Shown in pieces: positions 26,103 to 34,623 of a DNA stretch of 64,000 bases (position 1 is its first letter; each line of letters starts with the position of its first letter). The stretch is from Amycolatopsis tucumanensis. GTDB lineage: Bacteria > Actinomycetota > Actinomycetes > Mycobacteriales > Pseudonocardiaceae. The stretch is from contig NZ_JAKGSD010000016.1 of the NCBI RefSeq assembly GCF_021654135.1, positions 93,116-157,115 on the forward strand. Reading direction: 5' to 3'. Both the position numbers and the translations under genes were made by a program. A model generated the notes under the pieces. That model ran no database searches. It was not told the origin of the DNA and was given only the letters and a program-made list of their open reading frames with translations.

Positions 26103-26948
26103 CTAGCGATTCAAGAAGGCCGAGAGCACAGTGTTGAAGCGCTCGGGGTGCTCGAACTGCGTCCAGTGGCCGCACTGGCCGAAGACGTGCAGTTCGGCGC
26201 GCCCGATGAGCTCCAGGAGTCGGACAGCCGAGCTCAGCGGGATTACGCCGTCCTCGCGACCATGAATCACGAGCGTCTCATGTGGCAGCGTGGCGATGCG
26301 TTCCTCCGGCACCGCCAGGCGATCCAGCACCTCCTGGTGGGGGTGTGGGAACATCTGCTCGTACGCCTCCTGCCGACCCGGACGGGTGGACGCCTCGAAT
26401 CGCAGCCGCACCAGGTCGTCGGTGACGAGTGAGGTGTCGTAGGCGAGCAGGTCGACCAGGTCGCGCATGGCCTCGAAGGATGGCCGGTAGCCCCACACTT
26501 TCCTCAGGCTCGGCGTGACGGGGAGCGATAGTCCGGCACTGCCCATGAGGGCGAGCCTGTCGACACGGTCGGGGTGCTCGGTGGCCAGGCGGAGGGCCAG
26601 CGCGCCGCCGAAGCTGTTTCCCACGACGCTGACCCGGTCCAGCCCGAGGGCGTCGAGCAGCGCGACGAGGTGCTCGACCCAGCGCGACGGGGTGTAGACC
26701 CCGTCGGCGGGACGTTGCGTGTCACCGAAGCCCGGGATGTCGGGGGCCACGACGCGCAGGCTGCTCGCCAGGGCGGAGATCGTGGGGCGCCAGGTGCCCC
26801 ACGCCGTGGCCCCGGGCCCAGACCCGTGCAGCAGCAGGACGGTGCCCGCCACCGGCCGAACGTGCGCGACGTCGTGCACGTTCGTCGCTATCCCGCCGGC
26901 GTCGACCGTTGTTCCGATCTCAGGGTTGCTGGCGTCGCTGCCGGTCAT
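26103..26948 (-). CDS. Alpha/beta hydrolase of the meta-cleavage-product hydrolase type
   Basis: A 281-residue alpha/beta hydrolase. The HGSGPGATAW oxyanion region, the nucleophile elbow GNSFGG (Ser near 109), the acid in HGREDGVIP and the histidine in GQCGHWTQFEHP match the BphD/DmpD/HsaD group that splits C-C bonds of ring-cleavage products. ATG 26948 has an AGAGGAAC site; earlier codons lack one. It follows the SDR gene by 43 bases on the same strand. In this window it could act after the extradiol dioxygenase at 35763. Confidence 0.85.
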   Translation of the reverse strand: MTGSDASNPEIGTTVDAGGIATNVHDVAHVRPVAGTVLLLHGSGPGATAWGTWRPTISALASSLRVVAPDIPGFGDTQRPADGVYTPSRWVEHLVALLDALGLDRVSVVGNSFGGALALRLATEHPDRVDRLALMGSAGLSLPVTPSLRKVWGYRPSFEAMRDLVDLLAYDTSLVTDDLVRLRFEASTRPGRQEAYEQMFPHPHQEVLDRLAVPEERIATLPHETLVIHGREDGVIPLSSAVRLLELIGRAELHVFGQCGHWTQFEHPERFNTVLSAFLNR

Positions 26949-26991
26949 CGGGTTCCTCTCGTGCGGCTCGCGCGGTTGGCGGACGGAGCCC

Positions 26992-27765
26992 TCAGGTCGC
27001 GGTCCAGCCGCCGTCGAGGACATAGGAGGCGCCGTTTATCGAGTCGGTGCCAGGGCCGCACAGGAAGCCAACGAGACCGGCGACCTCTTCGGGTTCGATC
27101 AGCCGCTTTACGGGTGTCCGAGCCAGCAGCACGTCGGATACGACCTGGTCCTCGGCCACCCCGTGGCGCGATGCCTGATCGGCGATCTGGCCCTCGACCA
27201 GGGGCGTACGCACGTACCCCGGTGCGACAGTATTGCTGGTGACCCCGCGCTCGGCACCCTCGACCGCGAGGACTTTCGACAGACCCTCGAGGCCGTGCTT
27301 AGCGCTGACGTATGCCGACTTGAAGGCGGACGCTCGATGGCCGTGGGCGGACGTCACGTGCACCAGCCGGCCCCAGCGCCGCTCGTACATCCCCGGTAGG
27401 ACGGCGCGTGCGAGCAGGAAGGGGGCGTGCAGCATGAGCCGGTGGATCAGCTCGAAGCGCGCGGGTTCGAACTCCTCCACCGGAGCAACGTGCTGAATGC
27501 CGGCGCAGTTGATCAGGATGTCGACAGCGCGGTCCCGCAGGCCGAGCGCCTCGATCGCTGCGGGATCGCTGAGGTCGACGGCAAGCGCTTCGCCGCCGAC
27601 CTCTTCGGCCGCGCGCTCGGCGCCCGCCCGGTCGAGGTCCAGCGCGATGACATGGGCTCCGTCAGCGGCCAGCCGCTCGGCGATGGCCCGGCCAAGGCCG
27701 CTGGCCGCGCCCGTGACGGCGGCGACGCGGCCCTCGAGTGCGGGGGTGTCCTGGAGCGTTGCCAT
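26992..27765 (-). CDS. SDR, 3-hydroxybutyrate dehydrogenase-like
   Basis: A 257-residue SDR with TGAASGLG, NCAG, a TSAHGH serine loop, the Y-V-S-A-K pair and a C-terminal SYVLDGGW. The Q-x-x-R segment near 200 (EGQIADQASRHGV) and overall pattern resemble D-3-hydroxybutyrate dehydrogenase, which interconverts 3-hydroxybutyrate and acetoacetate. The neighbouring acetoacetyl-CoA synthetase gene supports that role. The start is ATG 27765; a TGTCGC dyad lies 35 bp upstream, so this gene and the hydrolase form their own regulated unit. Confidence 0.82.
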   Translation of the reverse strand: MATLQDTPALEGRVAAVTGAASGLGRAIAERLAADGAHVIALDLDRAGAERAAEEVGGEALAVDLSDPAAIEALGLRDRAVDILINCAGIQHVAPVEEFEPARFELIHRLMLHAPFLLARAVLPGMYERRWGRLVHVTSAHGHRASAFKSAYVSAKHGLEGLSKVLAVEGAERGVTSNTVAPGYVRTPLVEGQIADQASRHGVAEDQVVSDVLLARTPVKRLIEPEEVAGLVGFLCGPGTDSINGASYVLDGGWTAT

Positions 27766-27799
27766 GGCCGAAAGCGTATGGAGAAAGTCAGAGATCGGT

Positions 27800-27816
27800 T
27801 GTCGCACTTCGCTACA
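27800..27816. promoter_or_regulatory. TGTCGC-N5-GCtACA dyad, site 3
   Basis: TGTCGC ACTTC GCTACA, same spacing as the dyads at 21214 and 23895 with one mismatch, 35 bp upstream of the SDR start at 27765. Confidence 0.45.
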
Positions 27817-27931
27817 GCTGCCGTGGCGGCTCCCACTGCCGTCTCGGAATGCGGCAACCGGCAGCGCGATCATCGTGGCAGGCCTGCCCGGGTCGTGTGC
27901 CGGATACCTGACGCCGCGAATCGCGCGACCG

Positions 27932-29896
27932 CTACTCGTGGATCCCGTCCAAGTGTGCTCTACGCCGGCCGGCGAACTGGGCGTACCAGGCGACGAGCCC
28001 GGGGTCGTCGACACTGGCCGGGTCCAGAACGGATTCCGCGTCCTCTCCCCGGAACATCCGCTTGAGCGGCACTTCCAGCTTCTTCCCCGTTCGCGTGTGC
28101 GGGATGCCCGGAACAGCGATGATCTCGTCCGGCACGTGGCGCGGCGAGGTCCGGGTGCGGATGGTGGCCCGAATCTCGTCGATCAGCTGCTGGTCGAGCC
28201 GGCAGCCCTCGGCGAGCCGGACGAACATGGGCATGTAGTAGCCACCGTTGCCCTCCTCGATCCCGATGACGAGCGCCTCGGCCACCTGCGGAAGGGACTC
28301 GACCGGATCTGTGATGTCCGCGCTGCCCATGCGGATGCCGTGACGGTTGAGGGTCGCGTCCGACCGCCCGTGGATCACGACAGAACCGCGGCCGGTGATC
28401 GTCACCCAGTCACCGTGCCGCCAGACTCCCGGGAAGTGCTCGAAATAGGTGGCGCGAAAGCGGCGCTTGCCGTGGTCGTCCCAGAAACCGAGCGGCATCG
28501 ACGGCATCGGAGCACGCACCACGAGCTCGCCGACCTCGTCCCGGACCGGCCGGCCCCGGTCGTCGTAGCAGTCGAGCGCCACGCCCAGGCATGGCGCGGA
28601 AAGCTCGCCTGCCCGCGCCGGGACGTTGGGGGCGGGGCCGGCGAAGGCGGTGCACACATCGGTTCCCCCGCTCATCGAGGCGATCTGCACGTGCGGCCCC
28701 AACTGGGAGGACAGCCAGCTCTGCAAGTCCGCGGGGAACGTCGAGCCAGTGACGCCGACCGTGGTGAGCGAACCGAATCGCCTGCCGGCTGGTCCGGTGT
28801 CGTTCCTCCGGCAGGCGGCCAGGTACGCAGGGCTGGTGCCGAGCAGGGTGAGGTCGAGTTGTTCGGCCAGCCGCCACAGCGTCCCGGTGTCCGGGTGGCC
28901 GGGATTGCCTTCGAAACACACGATGGTCGTGCCGAGCAGCAACGTGCCGACGAGGAAGTTCCACATCATCCAGCTCGGCGTGGTGTGCCAGAAGACCCGG
29001 TCCCCCGCACGCAGGTTCAGGTGCAGGCCACCGATCTTGCACGACTCGATGGTCACCCCGCCGTGGCCGTGGACGATCCCCTTGGGGCGCCCGGTCGTCC
29101 CGGACGAGAACAGCACCCACAGCGGATGGTCGAACGACACGGGGACGGGTTCGAAGGGCGCGTCTTCCGTTCGGGCAGCGGAGTCCCACGCGAGCGTGCC
29201 CACCTGCCCGTCGAGCGTGATCGTCGCCCGCAGCGATGGCAACGAGGCACGCAGCTTTTCGACGTCGGCATTGCGGTCGATCAACCGGCCCGCGTTCACG
29301 TATGTCGTGCCCGCGATCAGCACAGCCGGATCGAGCTGGCCCAGCCGGGCCACGGCCGCGTCGGCAGCGTAGTCGAGACCGCACAGACTCCACACGGCGC
29401 CGAGGCTGGCGGTCGCCAGTAGAGCGACGACCGCCTCCACGCCGTTGGGCAGATAACCCACGACGCGATCACCGCGCGTGACGCCGAGCTCCCGTAGCGT
29501 CGCGGCAACCGACGCCACCTGCCGCCTCAGCTCTCCCCACGTCAGCTCGACGGGAACGAACCGCTCGTCGACTGTCACGACCGCGACGGCGTCGGCCTCT
29601 CGCCGCTGGAGAACCTCGGACGCGAAATTGAGCTCCACGCCAGGGAACCAGGCGACGTCCGGCATGCGATCCCCGACGAGAACCGGCCCGTCGACAGGCC
29701 GCTCCGGCAGGCCGAAGTAGTCCCACACGAGCGCCCAGAACTCCTGTGGGGCCTCGACCGACCACTTCCACAGGCTCCGGTAGTCCTCGTCGAGCGGCAG
29801 ACCGGTCCGTGACCCGGCCGCCCGCGCGAACTCGGTGATGCGCGCCTTGTCGGCTCCGCTCGTGGTCGGGACCCAGCCGGGTTCTTTGATCGCCAC
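27932..29896 (-). CDS. Acetoacetyl-CoA synthetase (acetoacetate-CoA ligase)
   Basis: A 654-residue ANL-superfamily ligase. The P-loop is FSSGTTGRPKG, MSGGTDVC and the GRSDATLNRHGIRMGSADI motif are diagnostic of acetoacetyl-CoA synthetases, and the lid lysine lies in HTRTGKKLEVPLKR. GTG 29896 has AAGGAG ten bases upstream, and the gene starts 16 bases after the P450. Activating acetoacetate fits with the hydroxybutyrate-dehydrogenase-like gene downstream. Last gene of the long 37.7-27.9 kb minus-strand run, separated from the next SDR by a regulator site. Confidence 0.92.
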   Translation of the reverse strand: MAIKEPGWVPTTSGADKARITEFARAAGSRTGLPLDEDYRSLWKWSVEAPQEFWALVWDYFGLPERPVDGPVLVGDRMPDVAWFPGVELNFASEVLQRREADAVAVVTVDERFVPVELTWGELRRQVASVAATLRELGVTRGDRVVGYLPNGVEAVVALLATASLGAVWSLCGLDYAADAAVARLGQLDPAVLIAGTTYVNAGRLIDRNADVEKLRASLPSLRATITLDGQVGTLAWDSAARTEDAPFEPVPVSFDHPLWVLFSSGTTGRPKGIVHGHGGVTIESCKIGGLHLNLRAGDRVFWHTTPSWMMWNFLVGTLLLGTTIVCFEGNPGHPDTGTLWRLAEQLDLTLLGTSPAYLAACRRNDTGPAGRRFGSLTTVGVTGSTFPADLQSWLSSQLGPHVQIASMSGGTDVCTAFAGPAPNVPARAGELSAPCLGVALDCYDDRGRPVRDEVGELVVRAPMPSMPLGFWDDHGKRRFRATYFEHFPGVWRHGDWVTITGRGSVVIHGRSDATLNRHGIRMGSADITDPVESLPQVAEALVIGIEEGNGGYYMPMFVRLAEGCRLDQQLIDEIRATIRTRTSPRHVPDEIIAVPGIPHTRTGKKLEVPLKRMFRGEDAESVLDPASVDDPGLVAWYAQFAGRRRAHLDGIHE

Positions 29897-29912
29897 TGAC
29901 GCCTTGCTCCTT

Positions 29913-31097
29913 CTAGTCATCTGTCTCGAGGTGGACCACGGGCAGTGATTCCAAGCCACGAATCACGTTGTTCAGGTGCCGTGTCGCCTCCCCGACGTGG
30001 ATGCGTCGTACCCGCGCGGCGAGCGCACGCAGTATTGCGTGTGCTTCGATCTTCGCGAGCGCCTGTCCCGCACAGGTGTGCGTGCCGTAGCCGAACGCCA
30101 GGTGGTCAACGGGATTGCGCTGGATGTCGAAACTGTCGGGGTCCGGGTACTGGCGTTCATCGCGGTTTCCGGATCCGTAGAGCAGCACGACCTGTGCGCC
30201 GGACGGGATGTGCGTGTCGTCGACGGTCACGTCCCGCGTGATCTTCCGGGCGAACGCTTGGACGGGTGCATCATAGCGAAGGACTTCGTTGAATGCGCTG
30301 GGAATGAAGTCGGGATTCGCGCGGAGGGCGTCCCATTGATCCGGGTGGGTCGCGAAGAGCTGTATCGAATTGGCGATGGCGTTGATCGTGGTGTCCATGC
30401 CGGCCGTGGTGTATGCGGCGAGCAACGGAACGCACGAGTCGTGGCCGATCTGTCCGGCGTCGGCCGCGTCGAAGATCGCACGGCCCATGCTGCCGGGTTT
30501 CAGGTCCTCGGCGCGCAACGTGCCGAGCCACGCGAACATCTCCTGGATGACTCCGAGGCCCTTCTCGGTGCGCTCGTTCATGGGACCGAAGACCGTGAAC
30601 GTGCCGTCCGCCCAGCGGAGCATGTCGTCACGCGCCCGCTCGGGGAGTCCGATGAGATCGAACACCACCGACAGCGGCAACGCCGCCGCGAGGTCGGTCA
30701 CGGCGTCGAACTCGCCACGCGTGACCAGTGCGTCCACGAGTTTGCCGGCGCTCGCTTCGATGTCGTCCTTGACCTTCCGCAGGGCGCGGGGCGCCAGCTG
30801 CTCGGAGAGCACAGAACGGAGCGTGTCGTGCTGCGGCGGGTCGGTACCGAGCACCGTGCCGACGAGGAAGCCGTTCACCACGTCGTTCAGTCCGACGGCG
30901 GCGTCCGAGGAGAACGTTTCCCAGTCACGCAGCGCGGCGCGGATGTGTTCGTACCGCGGCAATGCCCACGCGTCGATCTTGTCGAGGTACACGGCGGCGC
31001 CCGACGCACGCAACGTGGCGTAGGCGGGGTAGGGATCCGTGAGGATCGTGTCCGAGAACAGATCGATTTCGGTGTGCGGGACGGGAGCGATCGTCAT
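29913..31097 (-). CDS. Cytochrome P450 (class I), CYP199-like
   Basis: A 394-residue soluble P450. The I-helix is canonical (TAGMDTT), the K-helix ExxR is EVLR, and the haem loop FGYGTHTCAGQAL has its Cys near 340. Overall resemblance, including YGSGNRDERQYPDPD and RNPVDHLAFG, is to P450s that O-demethylate or hydroxylate benzoates. TTGGAGAG precedes ATG 31097. The reductase gene ends 21 bases upstream, and the [3Fe-4S] ferredoxin is one gene further, so the full electron-transfer set is encoded here. The substrate is probably an aromatic acid (inference). Confidence 0.92.
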   Translation of the reverse strand: MTIAPVPHTEIDLFSDTILTDPYPAYATLRASGAAVYLDKIDAWALPRYEHIRAALRDWETFSSDAAVGLNDVVNGFLVGTVLGTDPPQHDTLRSVLSEQLAPRALRKVKDDIEASAGKLVDALVTRGEFDAVTDLAAALPLSVVFDLIGLPERARDDMLRWADGTFTVFGPMNERTEKGLGVIQEMFAWLGTLRAEDLKPGSMGRAIFDAADAGQIGHDSCVPLLAAYTTAGMDTTINAIANSIQLFATHPDQWDALRANPDFIPSAFNEVLRYDAPVQAFARKITRDVTVDDTHIPSGAQVVLLYGSGNRDERQYPDPDSFDIQRNPVDHLAFGYGTHTCAGQALAKIEAHAILRALAARVRRIHVGEATRHLNNVIRGLESLPVVHLETDD

Positions 31098-31118
31098 TGG
31101 TCTCTCCAAGGTTGGTTG

Positions 31119-32279
31119 TCAGGACGCGCGGGACAGGGCCCGTAATTTGCCGATGGGGACTCGGGTGTTCACCGCGGCGGCCGTTGTGGCGGAGCGCTCG
31201 TCCCGCCACTGCAGGAGCAGCTCCGAAGTGCCGGGTGTGCCGTCGAGAATGTCCGGTGTGCCCGCCGCCGGCAGCTTCCCGCAGACCTTGATGGTCAGAC
31301 CGAACTGTTCGGTCCAGAAATATCCTGCGGGATTCAACGGCGGTGCCGCGTCTCGGTGCAGGAGGGCGGCCGCCGCGGTACGCGCTTGCTCGAGGGCACT
31401 GTTCCACAGTGGAGTGCGCCGGTATCCATCGTCGGCGGGGAAAGCGGCGACATCACCCGCGGCGACGATGTTCTCGCGGACACGTCCCCGCGCATCCACC
31501 TGAACGCCACCTCTGGCGGGGAGGCCGGTACCGGCGAGCCACTCGACGTTCGGTGTGCAGCCGACAGCGCTGAGAATGATGTCACCTTCGAACTGACGCC
31601 CGTCGCCGAGTTCGACGATCGGTGACGTCACGCCCCGGAGCCGGATCGAGGGGTGACACACGAACCGGACGCCGGCTCGCCGGGCGGCCGCCGCGACGAG
31701 GTCGGCGAGGTACTCCCCCAGCTGTGCGAGCAGTGGCGGCTGCCGGTCGACGATCGTTACCTCGGCACCGTGATCGACACACGCGGACGCGAGCTCCATT
31801 CCGAGTATGCCCGCGCCGACGATCACGACCCGGCAGTGTCCCCGCAGCTCGCGGGCCAGCCACAGCGCGTCATCGAGGTCGCGGAAGGTCGTTTCCCGGG
31901 CGCCGGGTTCGGCGGCACCGAGATCGGCGAGCCGCCGAGCGCGCGCGCCGGTCGTGATCGCGAGCCCATCGAACGCGAGGTCGTCGCCGTCGTCGAGCAC
32001 CAGCCGGCGCGCCTGCAGATCCGCCGCGACCACCCGGGTGTTCAGGCGCTGGTCGATGTCACCGCCCAACGGTTGCAGCGCGATGTCGCCGGGTTCCTCG
32101 GTGCCCGCGAGAACACCTTTCGACAGGGCGGGACGGCTGTATGCGGCATGCGGCTCGGCCCCGAGCAGGGTGATGCGCCCGTCGTAACCGTTGCGGCGCA
32201 GGGTGTCGGCGACGACCGCGCCGGCCAGCGACGCACCGACGACCGCGATGTGGCGTAGCCGGGTCGCACTAGCTGTCAT
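31119..32279 (-). CDS. FAD-dependent ferredoxin reductase
   Basis: A 386-residue pyridine nucleotide-linked reductase: AVVGASLAGAVVADTLRRNG at the FAD site, YSRPALSKG, the internal NAD motif VVIVGAGILGMELAS and the second FAD motif ENIVAAGDVA. It would supply electrons to the adjacent ferredoxin and the P450. ATG 32279 overlaps the end of the ferredoxin gene by 11 bases, indicating coupling. The counterpart in the first P450 operon (4862) is a diverged relative, so the two systems were assembled separately. Confidence 0.92.
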   Translation of the reverse strand: MTASATRLRHIAVVGASLAGAVVADTLRRNGYDGRITLLGAEPHAAYSRPALSKGVLAGTEEPGDIALQPLGGDIDQRLNTRVVAADLQARRLVLDDGDDLAFDGLAITTGARARRLADLGAAEPGARETTFRDLDDALWLARELRGHCRVVIVGAGILGMELASACVDHGAEVTIVDRQPPLLAQLGEYLADLVAAAARRAGVRFVCHPSIRLRGVTSPIVELGDGRQFEGDIILSAVGCTPNVEWLAGTGLPARGGVQVDARGRVRENIVAAGDVAAFPADDGYRRTPLWNSALEQARTAAAALLHRDAAPPLNPAGYFWTEQFGLTIKVCGKLPAAGTPDILDGTPGTSELLLQWRDERSATTAAAVNTRVPIGKLRALSRAS

Positions 32280-32466
32280 CGCGGATGCTGAGTGCGGCGA
32301 CGGGGCAGACACGCGCGGCGGAGGAAGCATCCGGCGCGTGCTCCGGCCGTAGCTCTTCGACATCCAGGACGAGTTCTCCTTCGTCGTCGAGGTGCATCAG
32401 CTGCGGGGCCGTTTCGGCGCAGATGCCGTAACCTTCGCAGCGTCGCCGATCCACGCTGATCTTCAT
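32269..32466 (-). CDS. [3Fe-4S]-type P450 ferredoxin
   Basis: A 65-residue single-cluster ferredoxin (KISVDRRRCEGYGICAETAP ... ARVCPVAAL). Cysteines are spaced C-x5-C and a later C-P, with the second cluster cysteine of a 4Fe-4S motif replaced (C-x2-Y/G-x2-C), which typifies [3Fe-4S] ferredoxins serving actinobacterial P450s. Four-base overlap with the hydrolase gene before it and 11 bases with the reductase after it. A different ferredoxin class from that at 4539. Confidence 0.92.
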   Translation of the reverse strand: MKISVDRRRCEGYGICAETAPQLMHLDDEGELVLDVEELRPEHAPDASSAARVCPVAALSIRDDS

Positions 32467-33641
32467 CGTTGCCCTCTCAGTTCCGTCACCGTCTCGCCGA
32501 TCCAGTCGCAGATGTAGTCCCGGACCACGGGCAGGTTGTCGATGCTGCAGTGCTCGACGCCTCCCTCGCGGTCGGTGAAGATCTTCAGCTCGCGCTTGGG
32601 AGAGTTGACGAGGTCGTGGAAAAGGTCGTTGGCGTAGTGGACCGGGATCTGCCGGTCGTTTTCGCCGTGGACGACGAGGAAGGGCACGGTGACCCGGTCC
32701 ATGATGCCGCGCAGCGTGATCTTCGGTGCCAGAGCGAGAAACTCGTCCAAGTCGTGACAGCCCCACACCCACTTCACGTGTTCCCAGTAGTGCGGGACCG
32801 GCCGGTCGCCCTGGTTTTCCAGTCGCCGCAGCTGCACCTGACCCCAGTCGTAGTTGGATCCCCACGCGACACCGAACCGGATACGCGGTTCGAACGCGGT
32901 CGCCCGGGGGCCGTAGTAGCCCCCGAGCGACCAGGCGAGCATGCCGACCATGTCCTCGTCGACATCCGGGCGGGTGGCGAGGTAGTCGATGCACGCCGCC
33001 GCCCACTGCTCGGTCTCGGGAACGGCCGTCAGGCCGCGCAAGCGCAGCGCCTCGCCGGCTCCGGGCGTGTCGACCATGAGGGTGGCGATGCCACGGCGAC
33101 GCAACTCCTCCGCGGTGCCGCTGCCGTACAGCTGTTCCTTCGTGCTGTCCAGGCCGTTGAAGAACAGCACGCACGGAACCGGGTCCGGGGTGTCCGGGCG
33201 GACCAGGATGCCCGGCAGGCTGGCGCCACCGTAGGGGATCTCGACCCGTTCGGCGGGCTGTTCGGTCAGCTCCAGGTAGCGGGCGAAGGAGTCCAATGCG
33301 TTGCGGTAGGCGACCTTGCGGGGCTCGAAGGAATGCGCCTGCATGCGTTCGGCTGTCTGGTAGTACACGGCGGCTCGTCCGTACTTCTGTCCCGCGCTGC
33401 GCCGCCTGCCGCGTTTTTCATCCTCTTCGGCCAATTCGACGAGGTTGTCGGCCACAGCGGACCAGGAACGGAAGAACGCCTGTGTCGCCTCGTCGTCGTC
33501 AGTGGCCAGGTCGTGCAGCGGGCGGCAGGCGCGGTCCACCTCACCGATCAGACCGCCGACGGCCAGAGCGATCCCGACGGAGAGGTTCCACACGTACTTG
33601 TCCGGGAACGGTTCGAACACTGCGTGCCTTTCATCTGTCAC
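32463..33641 (-). CDS. Alpha/beta hydrolase, 2,6-dihydroxypseudooxynicotine hydrolase/FrsA-like
   Basis: A 392-residue protein with an N-terminal helical region (1-130) and a C-terminal alpha/beta hydrolase. The nucleophile elbow is AWSLGGYYGPR (Ser near 239), the acid lies in HGENDRQIP (near 325) and the histidine in GGVEHCS (near 362). The family includes C-C bond hydrolases acting on diketone-like aromatic catabolites. The GTG start overlaps the preceding stop codon (GTGA). In this operon it could cleave a product of the FAD hydroxylase or extradiol enzyme; the substrate is unknown. Confidence 0.82.
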   Translation of the reverse strand: MTDERHAVFEPFPDKYVWNLSVGIALAVGGLIGEVDRACRPLHDLATDDDEATQAFFRSWSAVADNLVELAEEDEKRGRRRSAGQKYGRAAVYYQTAERMQAHSFEPRKVAYRNALDSFARYLELTEQPAERVEIPYGGASLPGILVRPDTPDPVPCVLFFNGLDSTKEQLYGSGTAEELRRRGIATLMVDTPGAGEALRLRGLTAVPETEQWAAACIDYLATRPDVDEDMVGMLAWSLGGYYGPRATAFEPRIRFGVAWGSNYDWGQVQLRRLENQGDRPVPHYWEHVKWVWGCHDLDEFLALAPKITLRGIMDRVTVPFLVVHGENDRQIPVHYANDLFHDLVNSPKRELKIFTDREGGVEHCSIDNLPVVRDYICDWIGETVTELRGQR

Positions 33642-34609
33642 TTGATCGCCACCGCGCTCACCGGGGCACCGGAGCCACCGGTGATCGGCAAGGGCGAGGC
33701 CACGAACATGAACTCGTACACGCCGTCCTCGGCGCAGTCCGCGGCGAGCTCGTCGAGGTCGAACATCTCCCCGAAAGCGATGCCGCCGTGCACGAGCGAA
33801 ACGATGTGCAGGGGTTGGAAGTACCCGACCTCGTTGGGCCGTACCTCCACGCCCCAGGTGTCGGTGGCGACGGCCGCGATGTCGTGCTCACGCAGCCAGG
33901 GCGCCGTGTGCAGTGACAGCCCTGGCGCCGGGCCACCGGCGTAGTCACCCCAGTGGCCCCGGCGCGCGGCCATGAACCCGGTGCGCACGAGGAGGGCGTC
34001 TCCCGGGCGCACGGTGAGGTCGTGCGCCGCGAACACCTCCTCGATCGCATCGGGTGTGATCGCCTCGCCCGGCTCCAGCGATTCGACTCCCCGGTGGGCA
34101 GGCAGATCCACCAGCACCCCGCGCATCACGACGCGGCCGGTGTAGTTCTCGATGCCGTTGGCCGCGGCGCCGCCGCTGGTGACCTGTCCGGCCGAGCGCC
34201 CGTTCCACATCTTGCCTTCCCAGAAGATGTGCGACAGCGAGTCCCATTGGGTGCCGCACTGCGTCGGCATGACGAGCACGTCGTCGGAGAACCCGAAGCC
34301 CTTCGCCGGGCCGAACCCGCCCGGCAGCTGATCCTGCGCTCCCGACACATGATCGGTACCGGTAGCGGTGACCAGCAGCTGCGGGTTGTTGCGGAAACCG
34401 CCGGGTTGTGGCCCGGCCTGGTCGTACGGCAGGGTCAGCGAGATCGGAATCCCCTTGCGCACCAGCGCTGCGGCGCGGCGGACCTCCTCGGGGCCGACCA
34501 GGTTGAGCGCACCGAGCTGATCATCAGGTCCCCAGCGACCCCAGTTCGAGCACTTGTCGATGTACTGGTGCAACAGGCGTGTGTCATCGTCGGCATATTC
34601 GGTACCCAT
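33638..34609 (-). CDS. Cyclase-family metal-dependent hydrolase (kynurenine formamidase fold)
   Basis: A 323-residue member of the PF04199 cyclase family. The metal motif usually reads H-x-G-T-H-x-D-x-x-x-H. Here it is Q-C-G-T-Q-W-D-S-L-S-H, so two of the histidine ligands are glutamines, a variant seen in a subset of this family. The rest (MRGVLVDLPAHRG, GDALLVRTGF) is well conserved. AAGGAA precedes the ATG. It lies between the FAD monooxygenase and the C-C hydrolase and is co-transcribed; hydrolysis of an amide, lactone or ester intermediate is possible. Confidence 0.82.
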   Translation of the reverse strand: MGTEYADDDTRLLHQYIDKCSNWGRWGPDDQLGALNLVGPEEVRRAAALVRKGIPISLTLPYDQAGPQPGGFRNNPQLLVTATGTDHVSGAQDQLPGGFGPAKGFGFSDDVLVMPTQCGTQWDSLSHIFWEGKMWNGRSAGQVTSGGAAANGIENYTGRVVMRGVLVDLPAHRGVESLEPGEAITPDAIEEVFAAHDLTVRPGDALLVRTGFMAARRGHWGDYAGGPAPGLSLHTAPWLREHDIAAVATDTWGVEVRPNEVGYFQPLHIVSLVHGGIAFGEMFDLDELAADCAEDGVYEFMFVASPLPITGGSGAPVSAVAIK

Positions 34610-34623
34610 CGGAATTCCTTCGA

